Of a stretch of DNA of 64,000 nucleotides, positions 41,297 through 50,888 are shown piece by piece; position 1 is the first letter of the stretch; every line of letters begins with the position of its first letter. The position numbers and the translations under genes were made by a program. Source of the stretch: CAWBNS01 sp964445105 (lineage in GTDB: Bacteria; Chlamydiota; Chlamydiia; Chlamydiales; JAJFMA01); the NCBI GenBank assembly GCA_964445105.1, contig CAYUJS010000005.1, positions 1-64,000 on the forward strand, given 5' to 3'. The notes below the pieces were generated by a model. It saw only the letters and a list, made by a program, of their open reading frames with translations. It was not told the origin of the DNA and searched no databases.

Positions 41297-43186
41297 TCAG
41301 AAGGGCGGTTTAATGGTGGTGGGTACATTTTTGAGCGCGGGCTTCAGTTTTTTCGCTTCTAGATAGCTGCGTGGGGTAGGGTCTAGATAGGCTGTATCTA
41401 CCGGTTTGTAAGTGAGCTCGGGCTCATCTTTGCTATAGCTAGCAATGGTTGTTTTTAGCCAGTTTTTATCATCGCGGTTGGGAAAATCACGCTTAAAATG
41501 TGCCCCTCGAGATTCATCGCGCGCTAAAGCGCATTTGGTGATGACGATGGCCAGTTCAAGCATGTAGCGGAACTGATTAGCGAAGATGTACGTTTGATTG
41601 GCAAAACGCGTGCGGTCGGCCAGGGAAATATGTTGATAGCGCTCGCGGTACCCTTTTAAAGCATCAAGAGTGTTTTTGAGGTCGTGATTATTGCGTGCGA
41701 CGGTGACATGTTTGACCATTAGTTTGGACATTTCGCCATACAGCGCGAAGACGTTTTCAGGGCCCTCGCGAGCCATCAGGTTATCGTGAAAGTCGGTTTC
41801 GATGGCGAGTTCGTGTTCAAAGATGGAAGCGGAGGTCTCTTCGTGGGTGTGGATAAGCGCTTGAAGGTAGCGTTCTATCTCTACGGCGGCAGTGAGACCG
41901 CCAAATATGCATGAGAGCAGAGAGTTAGCGCCAAGGCGGTTGGCCCCGTGAAATTCGTAATCCGATTCACCGGCGTTGAAACAACCCGGCAGGTTGGTCA
42001 TTTGACGATAGCGATTAGAGCGATCAGGTGCGTCTACAGCTGGCCAGTCTACCCAGCTGCCGCCCATCGAATAGTGGACCGCCGGGAAGATTTTCATCGG
42101 TAGTTTGCGAGGGTCTTCATTGGTAAATTTTTCGTAGATGTCTAGCACTGCTTCTACTTTTTTTTGCGCGGTGGCAGACAGGTGGGAGACGTCCAGGTAG
42201 ACCTGTTGAGAGCCATCGACGCCCAGGCCCAGTTCGCAGACGCGCAGAATCTCGCGCGCTCCCACGTCGCGTCCCACTAGGTTGCCATAGCCTGGATAGA
42301 GTTCTTCGAGGAAATACCAAGGCTTACCGGTTACGCCACAAGTGATGGTTTGCCCGTCGGTTGTGGTTAACGTTTTGCTGGAGTCTCCTGGTACCCAGAT
42401 GCGCCCTCCTTCACCCCGCAGTGATTCGGACATAAGGCGTAGTTTATCAGCTCCTGGAATAGCAGTGGGGTGGATTTGGATAAATTCGGCATTGGCATAA
42501 TGCATACCCTGTGTATAAAGGCGCCCATTTGCTGAACCGGTACAAAATTTTGAATTGGTAGAAAGTTTGTAGATCATGCCAGGGCCGCCGGTAGCTATCA
42601 GTACGGCGTCGCCTTTCAGGATTTCAAGCTTAAGGTTGAAGAGGTTCATCGCTACGATGCCTTTGGTGTCGCCATGGCTATCGCGGATGAGGCGCATGAA
42701 CTCCCAGTACTCATATTTTTGGACAAGCCCTTTAGCTTCGAAACGGCGTACTTGTTCATCAAGCGCATAGAGAAGTTGTTGGCCGGTAGAGGCCCCACAG
42801 AAGGCTGTGCGGTGGTAGAGCGTGCCGCCAAAGCGTCGAAAGTCTAAATTTCCCTCAGGGGTGCGGTTAAAGGGACAGCCGAAGCGATCTAGCATATTGA
42901 TGATGGCGGGGCCTGCAAGGCACATTTCTAGCACGGGTGGCTGGTTGGCGAGGAAGTCGCCGCCTTTTAAAGTGTCGTAGGCGTGGATGTAGGGGGAATC
43001 ATCCTCGCCCATCAGGTTCATGGCAGCGTTAATACCCCCTTGGGCACATACAGAGTGCGAGCGCTTCACCGCGCTGAGGCAGACTAATTTGACGTGGCAG
43101 CCTTTTTCGGCCAGCTTCATGGTGGCAGACAGGCCCGCTAAGCCTCCTCCGACGACGATAACTTGACGGGGTTTGCTGTCGGTCAT
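41297..43186 (-). CDS. sdhA: Succinate dehydrogenase flavoprotein subunit
   Basis: The catalytic subunit, with covalent FAD, of complex II. The 629 residues begin with the dinucleotide fold VIVVGGGLAGLSATMKLAEK. SVCAQGGINAAMN is near the FAD attachment, IHPTAIPG and RGEGGRIWVPG form the substrate site, and GANRLGANSLLSC the second FAD block. Sequence style is that of the non-proteobacterial (Bacillus/chlamydial) form. The gene starts one base after sdhC. Confidence 0.96.
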   Translation of the reverse strand: MTDSKPRQVIVVGGGLAGLSATMKLAEKGCHVKLVCLSAVKRSHSVCAQGGINAAMNLMGEDDSPYIHAYDTLKGGDFLANQPPVLEMCLAGPAIINMLDRFGCPFNRTPEGNLDFRRFGGTLYHRTAFCGASTGQQLLYALDEQVRRFEAKGLVQKYEYWEFMRLIRDSHGDTKGIVAMNLFNLKLEILKGDAVLIATGGPGMIYKLSTNSKFCTGSANGRLYTQGMHYANAEFIQIHPTAIPGADKLRLMSESLRGEGGRIWVPGDSSKTLTTTDGQTITCGVTGKPWYFLEELYPGYGNLVGRDVGAREILRVCELGLGVDGSQQVYLDVSHLSATAQKKVEAVLDIYEKFTNEDPRKLPMKIFPAVHYSMGGSWVDWPAVDAPDRSNRYRQMTNLPGCFNAGESDYEFHGANRLGANSLLSCIFGGLTAAVEIERYLQALIHTHEETSASIFEHELAIETDFHDNLMAREGPENVFALYGEMSKLMVKHVTVARNNHDLKNTLDALKGYRERYQHISLADRTRFANQTYIFANQFRYMLELAIVITKCALARDESRGAHFKRDFPNRDDKNWLKTTIASYSKDEPELTYKPVDTAYLDPTPRSYLEAKKLKPALKNVPTTIKPPF

Positions 43187-43187
43187 C

Positions 43188-44195
43188 TCATAGCCTCAGA
43201 TTTATCCAGTAGGTGCCAATGACAGAAGCTAGTCCCAGGAAAGCAGTTAGGATCATCAAAACAGTTGTGACGATAAGCCACAGCCATTGCGAACGGGCTG
43301 TAAGCGTTACTCCCCATTTGATCATAGCCGTCCAAAGCCCATTAAAGGCGTGAAAACAGGCTGCTAAGACAAAGATGGCATAGAGGGCCACTAGCCAAGG
43401 TTTTTTGAACACATCGCGGATCATGAGCAGGGTGGCTGTGCCGAAGTCTTTCCCCACGGCAATCACTTCGCCATCTGCGACCGGTTTGCGGCTTAAGGCT
43501 GCGACCCAACGGGCGTGCTGGTAGCTCTCTTGCTGTTCTTGCAGCAGAGCGGCTTTTGATGGGTCGTATGTTTCTTCGGGAGGCCCAAATAGTAGCTCCT
43601 TAGCAGAAAAATAGGTCTCAGGAACTTCTGTGTAAGCGTTTACAACTTTTGACTGAACTTTTGCGATACGAGAATGGTCATAGATATCGACATCGAGTCG
43701 GTTGGCGAGGGTATAGAGCCCAGAATCAAAGCTGATGCGAGTCATGTAGTAGTTTTGGCCTCCTATCTCGGCTTCCCAAGGCGCCTCTAAAAATCGCATG
43801 TGCAGCACGTGCAAGAAAATCGCAAAAAGTAATAGCCATGAGGTGAGCCTCATCCAGGTGAATGCTTTGTTGCGCGCATATTTGCCTAAAGCGGGCTTAG
43901 ATCCATCGGAAGGCCATGAATTGGCTTCTGAGGTAAGCAAATACCTCACTCCCCAGAATATGTGCGTGGCAAAGGGCACAGCTAAAAAGAGGGTTTCAAT
44001 GATGGGTAAGTAGGGGAGATGGTGGATATCTTGTACAGCCGCAATAAAGCCCTCTCCGTCGGCTCCTACAAATAGAGCGGCCTGCGAGTTTGTTAATAGG
44101 TGCAGAATGAGAAAAAGTGCCATCCATATGCCCGTCAGCGAGTGTGTACGCCGCCAGACAAAGGAAGTAGGGAGCGCTTGGGCCTTGGGAGTCAT
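43188..44195 (-). CDS. sdhC: Succinate dehydrogenase cytochrome b subunit
   Basis: Single membrane anchor of complex II with heme b and quinone sites. The 335 residues show about five hydrophobic helices with histidines (LTGIWMALFLILHLLTNS; ATHIFWGVRYLL; FAIFLHVLHMRF; ACFHAFNGLW). At more than 300 residues it is longer than the usual 200 or so because of a charged insertion (about residues 145-245) between the third and fourth helices, as I believe occurs in chlamydial SdhC. Its ATG overlaps the stop of the upstream efflux channel gene (ATGA, 44192-44195), an unusual join. Confidence 0.9.
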   Translation of the reverse strand: MTPKAQALPTSFVWRRTHSLTGIWMALFLILHLLTNSQAALFVGADGEGFIAAVQDIHHLPYLPIIETLFLAVPFATHIFWGVRYLLTSEANSWPSDGSKPALGKYARNKAFTWMRLTSWLLLFAIFLHVLHMRFLEAPWEAEIGGQNYYMTRISFDSGLYTLANRLDVDIYDHSRIAKVQSKVVNAYTEVPETYFSAKELLFGPPEETYDPSKAALLQEQQESYQHARWVAALSRKPVADGEVIAVGKDFGTATLLMIRDVFKKPWLVALYAIFVLAACFHAFNGLWTAMIKWGVTLTARSQWLWLIVTTVLMILTAFLGLASVIGTYWINLRL

Positions 44196-45712
44196 AGAAT
44201 TTGGAAGGCAGCGTTCAGCGCTTGGAGACTGCCTGAAAGGTCGGGCGCGATGCTGGATAGGTGCGTAGAGGCGTAAGAATCGGCTATATCAATGCTACAT
44301 GTAGGCTCTTGAACCTCGAATTCTGGCTCCCAACCACCTCCGAGGGCGCGGTAGACGTCGATGATGGTAAGGAATACATTAGCTTGGGTTTCGACTAGGT
44401 TTAGTTGTGAACTAAAGAGGTTGCGTTCGGCATCGAGCACGGTGAGGTAGTCGGTTTGTCCGTTGTCGTACAGTAGTTTTGCTAGGCTTAGGTAGTTCTC
44501 CAAGGCCCTCACCTGATCGCTTTGTGCTTTTAGTAGAGACGTGGATAGTTGATGCGCGATTAGCGCATTATTGACCTCTTTGAAGGCTGTTTGGATGGTT
44601 TTTTGATAGGTGTAGATGAGTTCTTGCGTTACCCAATAGGCGCTGCGCGTTTGAAAATAAATTTGACCGCCTTGAAAGAGGGGGCCCAAAAGTGAGGAGG
44701 CTATATTCCAGTTGCGTGCAGCTGGTGTGAAGGTATTATCGAGGCCACTTCCCGAAAATCCCAGTATACTAGAGAGATTGAAAGAAGGGAAAAAAGCAGC
44801 CCTTGCGATCCCTAGCCTGGCATTTGCGGCGTAGAGGTTTTGTTCTGCTTGGAGAATATCTGGGCGTTGACAAAGAATTTCCGATGGCAGGTCGCAAGGT
44901 ATTTCGGGTGCGCGCAAGCGGTCAATGGTTTTTCCACGGCAGATCTTTTCGGGATTGCGGCCAATCAGCACTGAAAGTTCGTTTTCTTTTTGTGGAATCA
45001 ATACTTGCAGCTGTATTTTTTGTATACGCGCTGTTTCGAGGTCAGCCTCTGCTTGATTGACCGGCAATTCGGAGGTAAGGCCCTCTTTAAATCGCAAAGC
45101 GGCCAGCTCTAGAGAGTAGATGCGCGATTTCAGGGTATCTTCAGCGATCACAAGCTGTTTATCTAGGGTCCGTAGCTCAACGTAGGCTCGGGCAACGGCA
45201 CTGATCAGCGTAATGATGACTCCTCGTTGCATCTCTTCGCGGTTTAGCAGCTCATGTAGAGCTGCTTGTGTCGTGTTGCGGATTTGACCCCATAGGTCGA
45301 CCTCGTAAGAGATGTTAGCTTGTGGTGCAAAGATGTCCAAGGTGCGCACAGCGCCAGGGCTCAGCGGCGTAGTGATTTGCGAGGACTCTTGTCTGAGTGC
45401 CGTAACGCTATATCCAAGAGAGGGCCAGAAGGGAGCCTGTGCGATACCAAGGCGCGCGTAGTATTCGTTGACAGTGGCAACGGCCAGAGCTAGGTCCCGG
45501 TTATTCGCGAGCGCCTCTTCGATCAGTTCATTGAGAACGTGGTCTTCAAATAGCTCCCACCAAGGCATATTGGCGATGATCTGGGGCTCGTCGCTTGCTA
45601 CGCGCCATTCGCAAGGTGTAGGCCAGTCGGGGCGACAATTTTGAGGTGCAAAATTGCACGATGGAGCTAGCCCGACAAGAAGGCAAGTAGTCGCTATGAG
45701 GGCGGTTCGCAT
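44192..45712 (-). CDS. Outer membrane efflux channel (OprM/NodT family)
   Basis: A TolC-like trimeric channel, 506 residues. The N-terminus is a lipoprotein signal (TTCLLVGLAPSCNFAPQNC, lipobox LAPSC). The body holds the two repeated outer-membrane-factor halves: YYARLGIAQAPFWPSLGYSV in the first, and LGIARAAFFPSFNLSSILG with YLTVLDAERNLFSSQLNLVE in the second. It follows the RND pump gene with a 19-base overlap, with GGGAGAG before its ATG, so it is the export channel of that system. The C-terminal 45 residues after GGGWEP are longer than usual. Confidence 0.92.
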   Translation of the reverse strand: MRTALIATTCLLVGLAPSCNFAPQNCRPDWPTPCEWRVASDEPQIIANMPWWELFEDHVLNELIEEALANNRDLALAVATVNEYYARLGIAQAPFWPSLGYSVTALRQESSQITTPLSPGAVRTLDIFAPQANISYEVDLWGQIRNTTQAALHELLNREEMQRGVIITLISAVARAYVELRTLDKQLVIAEDTLKSRIYSLELAALRFKEGLTSELPVNQAEADLETARIQKIQLQVLIPQKENELSVLIGRNPEKICRGKTIDRLRAPEIPCDLPSEILCQRPDILQAEQNLYAANARLGIARAAFFPSFNLSSILGFSGSGLDNTFTPAARNWNIASSLLGPLFQGGQIYFQTRSAYWVTQELIYTYQKTIQTAFKEVNNALIAHQLSTSLLKAQSDQVRALENYLSLAKLLYDNGQTDYLTVLDAERNLFSSQLNLVETQANVFLTIIDVYRALGGGWEPEFEVQEPTCSIDIADSYASTHLSSIAPDLSGSLQALNAAFQIL

Positions 45713-48700
45713 GTCTCTCCCTTGGCAGGTTTTTGTTTGGGTTCCACCAATTCTTGTAGAATGCGGTAGAAGAGGGGTACGAAGAAGATGGCTAGCAGCG
45801 TGGCAGCGGTCATGCCTCCTAGCACGCCTGTACCGACCGAGTGGCGACTAGCGGCGCCCGCCCCGGTGCTGGTGACCAGAGGGATAACACCAAACACAAA
45901 GGTCAAGGAGGTCATCAGGATCGCTCGAAAGCGCATGTGACAAGATTCGAGAGCGGCGTCTACGATGGACAGGCCTTCTTTTCGCTTCAGTTCTGCAAAC
46001 TCTACGATCAAGATAGCATTTTTGGCAGAGAGTGCAATGAGAGTAACGAGGCCGATTTGGAAGTACACATCATTACTCATGTCGAAGAAATAAACGGCCA
46101 GCAGCGCCCCGAGAATGCCGAAGGGGATTGCGGAAATCACGGCGAAGGCAAGAGACCATTTTTCATAGAGCGCAGAGAGAATCAGAAAGACGACCACGAG
46201 GCCGGCGACGACCACGAGGTTACCGGAACCCTCTGTTTGTTTTTCTTGGTAGGATTCTCCGCCCCAGGCGAAGCCAAAATCGATTGGCAGAATCTCTTTT
46301 GCAACCGCTTCCATAGCTTCCATCGCCTGTCCTGAGCTATACCCCGGTGACGCTTGGCCATTAATTTTAGAGGCTTGAAAAATGTTGAAGCGATTGAGCA
46401 CATTGGCGCCCATGGAATAGCGCCAATTGATGAGAGATTTCAATGGAATCATTTCGTCTTTGTCGTTTTTTACGTACGCTTCTCCAAGGTCTTCTGGGCG
46501 CGCGCGCGCGGATGGCTCGGCTTGAATCATAACCTGAAAAACACGCCCATATTTATTGAAATCGTTGATGTAAAGTGAGCCTATTAAGCTCTGTAGGGTT
46601 TGGAAGACGGAACTAATTGGCACGCCAAGCATCCTGCTTTTATCGCGGTCGAGATCGACAAAAAGCTGCTGAGAGTAGACGTTAAGGCTAGTGCTCAGGT
46701 TTTGCAGCTCGGGCCGTTGTTTTGCTTTTTCGAGAAATAGTTGTGTTGTACTCGCCAAGGCGTCGGCGCCCCCTTGACCGCGGTTTTGCAGCCAGAATTC
46801 CATCCCACCTACTGTACCCAGGCCTTGAATAGCTGGGGGATTAAACGGCAAGATCCGCGCTTGCGGGATTTTGTGGAATTGCGAAGCTAAAGAGCCCAGG
46901 ACAGTTTCGGCCCACATGGAGCGTTTTTTTCGCTCATTCCAGTCTTTGAGAATGACAAAGTAGCTGCCCATATTCGTTTGATTCAAGCTGTCGATGAGGG
47001 TGTAGCCGCTAAAAGCCACTATATGTTCGACAGCTGGGTGTTTTTTGGCGATATCGACGATTTGCTCCTTTACCTCTGTAGTGCGGCTGAGGCTAGCTCC
47101 GTCTGGCAGTACCCCCAAGGCCATGACATACCCTTGATCTTCGTTGGGCACGAAGCTGGTTGGCACCACCCGATAAAGCAGCACCATACAAGCGATAATG
47201 AGAACGAACAAACTCATACCGGTTTTGGGGCGATGAATCATCCAGCGTGCGCCCTTCATGTACTGGGCGGTCAATTTTTCAAAGCCACGGTTGAACCAGT
47301 TGAAGTATTTGCTTTCGCCCATTTGTGAGGGTTTTAAAAGCACAGCTGCAAGCGCTGGGCTGAGCGTCAAAGCGACGATGCCCGAGATGACCACAGACAC
47401 GCTGATCGTGATCGCAAACTGTTTGTAGAGTTGGCCTGCAATCCCTCCTAAGAAGGCGACAGGGATAAATACAGCGCATAAAACGAAGACAATAGCAATC
47501 GCCGGGCCAGCTACCTCATCCATGGCTAAGCGTGTGGCGTCGCGCGGAGAGAGCTTTTTCTCGCGCATATTGCGCTCCACGTTTTCGATCACTACGATGG
47601 CATCATCGACTACCGTGCCGATCGCCAATACCATGCCAAATAGCGTTAGTGTATTGATGGAGAAGCCCAGCATGTAAAGTCCAGCAAAGGTGCCGATGAT
47701 CGATACCGGGATAGCCAACAGAGGGATTAGGGTAGCTCGCGGATTTTGTAAAAAGAAAAAGACCACCAAAACAACAAGAAATGCTGCCTCAAATACGGTA
47801 CGGATTACTTCCTGAATAGAAACTTTGACGAATTCAGTTGTGTCATAGGGGATAGAGTAGACCATGCCGCTGGGAAAGCGCTTCGACAGTCGCTCAACAG
47901 TATTTTTTACCTCTTGTGCTACGTCTAGCGCATTGGCGCCAAATTGCTGATACACAGCGATCAACGAGGTAGAAACGCTGTCTAAACTACCGTCTACAGT
48001 ATAGTTTTGTGCGCCTAGTTCTATCCGGCCGACGTCCTTCACACGTACGTACGCGCCGTCGGGTAGAGCGCGGATAATGATATCGCCGAACTCTTCGGCA
48101 TCTACTAAGCGCCCTTGTGAGGTGACAGAAAAGGTGAGCTGGACAGGATTGTCCGTCGGCTCTTGGCCAAGTTGCCCTACTGCGTATTGCCGGTTCTGCT
48201 CATTGATAGCGTCAGCCACTTCAGAAGTAGTAATGCCAAGCTGCGCCATGCGATCAGGCTTGAGCCAAAGCCGCATGGCGTAATCGCGCGCGCCGATAAT
48301 TTGCGCGTTACTGACACCCTTAAGACGCTTGATATCGTCTAGAATATTCAGACTCACATAGTTGCTAGTGTAGATTTCGTCATATCTACCATCGGGCACC
48401 TGGACAGCTACGATTAGCAGTATACTTGGCGACTGCTGTGTGATCGAGACGCCCGTTTTTTGTACCTCTTTGGGCAGCTGAGGGAGAGCTAAATTGACTC
48501 TGTTCTGTGTGTTTACCTGCGCGCTTTCCGCATCGCTGCCAATCTCGAAAAAAACGTTTAAGGTGTAGTTTCCCTGTGCCGAACTGGTTGAGTACATGTA
48601 GATCATGTCTTGAACGCCGTTTACTTGTTGCTCGATGGGAGCTGCAACGGTCTCAGAGAGGGTGTTTGCATCAGCGCCAGGATAGGAGCAGGTGACTTGA

Positions 48701-48831
48701 ATCTGCGGTGGGGTGATGTCCGGGTACTGCGCAATTGGCAGCGTAAGCATCGATGCAAACCCGGCCAGCACGATCAAAATAGAGATCACGCCAGCAAAGA
48801 TCGGTCGGTCAATGAAGAAGCGCGAAATCAT
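45694..48831 (-). CDS. acrB: RND multidrug efflux transporter (AcrB/MexB type)
   Basis: An inner-membrane drug/proton antiporter of 1045 residues, full length for the HAE1 group. MISRFFIDRPIFAGVISILI is the typical start. FGMVLAIGTVVDDAIVVIEN in helix 4 carries the paired proton-relay aspartates, and GLVTLIALSAKNAILIVEFA in helix 10 carries the matching lysine. Two large periplasmic loops are complete. The gene starts inside the adaptor stop (ATGA, 48828-48831). It is coupled to the channel gene and thus to sdhCAB. Substrates are unknown. Confidence 0.95.
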   Translation of the reverse strand: MISRFFIDRPIFAGVISILIVLAGFASMLTLPIAQYPDITPPQIQVTCSYPGADANTLSETVAAPIEQQVNGVQDMIYMYSTSSAQGNYTLNVFFEIGSDAESAQVNTQNRVNLALPQLPKEVQKTGVSITQQSPSILLIVAVQVPDGRYDEIYTSNYVSLNILDDIKRLKGVSNAQIIGARDYAMRLWLKPDRMAQLGITTSEVADAINEQNRQYAVGQLGQEPTDNPVQLTFSVTSQGRLVDAEEFGDIIIRALPDGAYVRVKDVGRIELGAQNYTVDGSLDSVSTSLIAVYQQFGANALDVAQEVKNTVERLSKRFPSGMVYSIPYDTTEFVKVSIQEVIRTVFEAAFLVVLVVFFFLQNPRATLIPLLAIPVSIIGTFAGLYMLGFSINTLTLFGMVLAIGTVVDDAIVVIENVERNMREKKLSPRDATRLAMDEVAGPAIAIVFVLCAVFIPVAFLGGIAGQLYKQFAITISVSVVISGIVALTLSPALAAVLLKPSQMGESKYFNWFNRGFEKLTAQYMKGARWMIHRPKTGMSLFVLIIACMVLLYRVVPTSFVPNEDQGYVMALGVLPDGASLSRTTEVKEQIVDIAKKHPAVEHIVAFSGYTLIDSLNQTNMGSYFVILKDWNERKKRSMWAETVLGSLASQFHKIPQARILPFNPPAIQGLGTVGGMEFWLQNRGQGGADALASTTQLFLEKAKQRPELQNLSTSLNVYSQQLFVDLDRDKSRMLGVPISSVFQTLQSLIGSLYINDFNKYGRVFQVMIQAEPSARARPEDLGEAYVKNDKDEMIPLKSLINWRYSMGANVLNRFNIFQASKINGQASPGYSSGQAMEAMEAVAKEILPIDFGFAWGGESYQEKQTEGSGNLVVVAGLVVVFLILSALYEKWSLAFAVISAIPFGILGALLAVYFFDMSNDVYFQIGLVTLIALSAKNAILIVEFAELKRKEGLSIVDAALESCHMRFRAILMTSLTFVFGVIPLVTSTGAGAASRHSVGTGVLGGMTAATLLAIFFVPLFYRILQELVEPKQKPAKGETCEPPS

Positions 48832-50033
48832 GCAAGCCCATCGCTAGATAAGAGGATGAGCCAGCGGCTAGCAGGGCGTTTGGTCAGCTTTTTAGCCTCG
48901 TTTGTTTTTTGGAATGTGGGCAGCGGTTCTTCTTTGATTATCTTCACAGGTTGTCCGGGCTGAACTTTGGCCACACCGTTTGTAATGACCTTTTCACCTG
49001 CGATTAACCCGTCATAAATGAGCCAATAGCTCTCCAGCCATTCGCCTACATTGACGGGTCGCATTTCGGCCGTACCGTCTGCCTTCACAATGTAGACAAA
49101 TTTACCCTTTTGACCCTGCATGACGGCCGCTTGCGGTACGAATAATGCCCCCGGTCTTTCCGCTCCGTACACACTTACGCGTACAAACTGGCCCGGTTTT
49201 AGCGAACTGTTTGGATTGGAAAATTGCGCACGCACCTCCATGGTGCCCGTCTTAGGGTCTAGCCATGGCTGTGCAAAATTGACCTTGCCCAGCTGGGGAA
49301 AGGAGGAGCCATCGGCTAGCAGTAATTTCACGTCAAAGTTCATGTCTTTTGGATAGACGAGGAATTTTTTTTGTCTTTCGCTCTCGTTCTGTAGGATTTC
49401 GTTGTCCGAAACATTAAATATCACCCAGATAGGATCTAGGACAGCGACGTTTGTTAGTAACCCTTCAGGGCCCGGTGTAATCAACGCCCCTTCACGGAAG
49501 CGCGATCGACCTGACAGGCCTTTAATGGGGGAGGTAATCTTGGCATATCCCAAATTAAGCTCTGCCTCATCCAGCTGGGCTTTAGCTTGGATGACAGCAG
49601 CCTTTTTGGCCATGACAGAGGATAAGGCATCGTCCAGGTCTTTACGGCTGGCGGCATTTTTTGCGTATAGGGGTTCCATCCTCTCTGCATCGCGTTCTGC
49701 CTTCCAGAGTAGCGCTTTCTGCTCTTCCAGCATGCCTCTAGCGCGTTCAACGGAAGCCACGAATTGGGCGGGGTCTAACTGAAATAACAGGTCATCTTGG
49801 TTAACCAATTCGCCTTCAGTGTAGCCAATGGTGTTCAAGTAGCCCTCTACGCGCGCCCGAATCTCTACCAAATGAGAACTTTGCGTCTGCCCTATAAATT
49901 CAAAAACAGCGGGGACGGTCATTGGCGTGACCGGAAAGACAGACACTTCAACAGGCGGTAGTTCAGCTGGTTTAGGTTTTCCATGACAACCAGTCAGAAT
50001 GACGATAAGCGTAACAAGTAGCGTCCTAAGCAT
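48828..50033 (-). CDS. acrA: RND efflux periplasmic adaptor (AcrA/MexA type)
   Basis: A membrane fusion protein of 401 residues, beginning with a lipoprotein signal (MLRTLLVTLIVILTGCHGKP, lipobox LTGC). It has the usual hairpin and lipoyl halves: LVEIRARVEGYLNTIGYTEG and LGYAKITSPIKGLSGRSRF. WVIFNVSDNEILQNE begins the beta-barrel and the membrane-proximal domain includes LFVPQAAVMQGQKGKFVYIV. It is the first gene of the run acrA-acrB-channel-sdhC-sdhA-sdhB. No TetR-type repressor is adjacent. Confidence 0.94.
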   Translation of the reverse strand: MLRTLLVTLIVILTGCHGKPKPAELPPVEVSVFPVTPMTVPAVFEFIGQTQSSHLVEIRARVEGYLNTIGYTEGELVNQDDLLFQLDPAQFVASVERARGMLEEQKALLWKAERDAERMEPLYAKNAASRKDLDDALSSVMAKKAAVIQAKAQLDEAELNLGYAKITSPIKGLSGRSRFREGALITPGPEGLLTNVAVLDPIWVIFNVSDNEILQNESERQKKFLVYPKDMNFDVKLLLADGSSFPQLGKVNFAQPWLDPKTGTMEVRAQFSNPNSSLKPGQFVRVSVYGAERPGALFVPQAAVMQGQKGKFVYIVKADGTAEMRPVNVGEWLESYWLIYDGLIAGEKVITNGVAKVQPGQPVKIIKEEPLPTFQKTNEAKKLTKRPASRWLILLSSDGLA

Positions 50034-50128
50034 AGTTTCCCTGCAGATCCGGTAAGAATCCCATACAACCGATCTTTTGATTAACAGGCAAGAAAAAATT
50101 TTATTTCTGCTTGAAACTCAGCGCTTGC

Positions 50129-50365
50129 TTAGTCTTTGAAAGATTTTATAGACCAATCCAGTACGTACTTTAGAGCCATCAATAACAGCCAAGTCGGCAG
50201 TGCGATCCAGAAGGCGCAAAGAAGGCGTTCAAACAAAGATACCTGTATGGTGAATATGGTGATGATCGCAACGAGGAGAGTGAACCCCAATACAATCATG
50301 CTACCGAGAGAGATAGGCCGATTAAATATGTCCATGCCTATTGCGTATAGCTTCTCCAACGACAA
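50129..50365 (-). CDS. Small two-helix membrane protein
   Basis: Up to 78 residues with two hydrophobic segments (SMIVLGFTLLVAIITIFTI and LLCAFWIALPTWLLLMALKY) and a short charged C-terminus. TTG at 50365 or ATG at 50335 could be the start; the first retains GGAG only within the gene. It lies about 95 bases upstream of acrA on the same strand, so it might be co-expressed. No family recognised. Confidence 0.5.
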   Translation of the reverse strand: MSLEKLYAIGMDIFNRPISLGSMIVLGFTLLVAIITIFTIQVSLFERLLCAFWIALPTWLLLMALKYVLDWSIKSFKD

Positions 50366-50611
50366 TCGTCAATTAAAGTTTATGTTTTTTACAGCATAGG
50401 AAATTAGGGTAGGTTTTTGATCGACCAGGATAAGTAGCTCGCTGCCGGCAAACCAAGCCTACTCTCAAGGCTTCCTCTTCAGGTGATCAGAGCCGCGCTA
50501 ACCCCCTCTCGAGCGAAATTTGAGCCTGGGTTGGGGCCGCAGGCAAAGGTTCTGGTGGCTAGCACGCCAGGCTGACTATATTCCTGTCATCGGTCTGGCG
50601 TTTTGAATTAA

Positions 50612-50767
50612 CTAATAGATTTGGGCGGCGGTTTCCCCGAACATGATGATCTTCTCGCGATTTGTATTAAGGTTGACAACGAACTCCTGACGGACTTGTG
50701 TAACGGACGGATCGTAGCAACGTATTAAGAGAGCGAGCTGCGCATGGGCGTAAGAATAAGGCTTGCC
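50612..50767 (-). pseudogene. Possible C-terminal fragment of an amidohydrolase-like gene
   Basis: A minus-strand frame of 51 codons, without start codon, bounded upstream by TAG. It reads KPYSYAHAQLALLIRCYDPS, then QEFVVNLNTNREKIIMFGET and AAQIY before the stop. The end recalls the 'KIxxxNAAxLF' C-terminus of amidohydrolase_2 proteins. It is too short and truncated to work. The family guess is weak. Confidence 0.3.
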
Positions 50768-50888
50768 CTAGCTGTGCAATCTACCCAATAATGGACCGAG
50801 CAAGTACTAAACCTTGCAGGGAAAGATAGTTCTAAAAAATTTAGCAAAACCATGGGGCGCGCCGGGCCCCCGACAAAGTAGAGTTCTC

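Noticed and set aside
45841..46335. 164-codon plus-strand frame inside acrB
   Set aside because: Antisense shadow of the RND pump gene.
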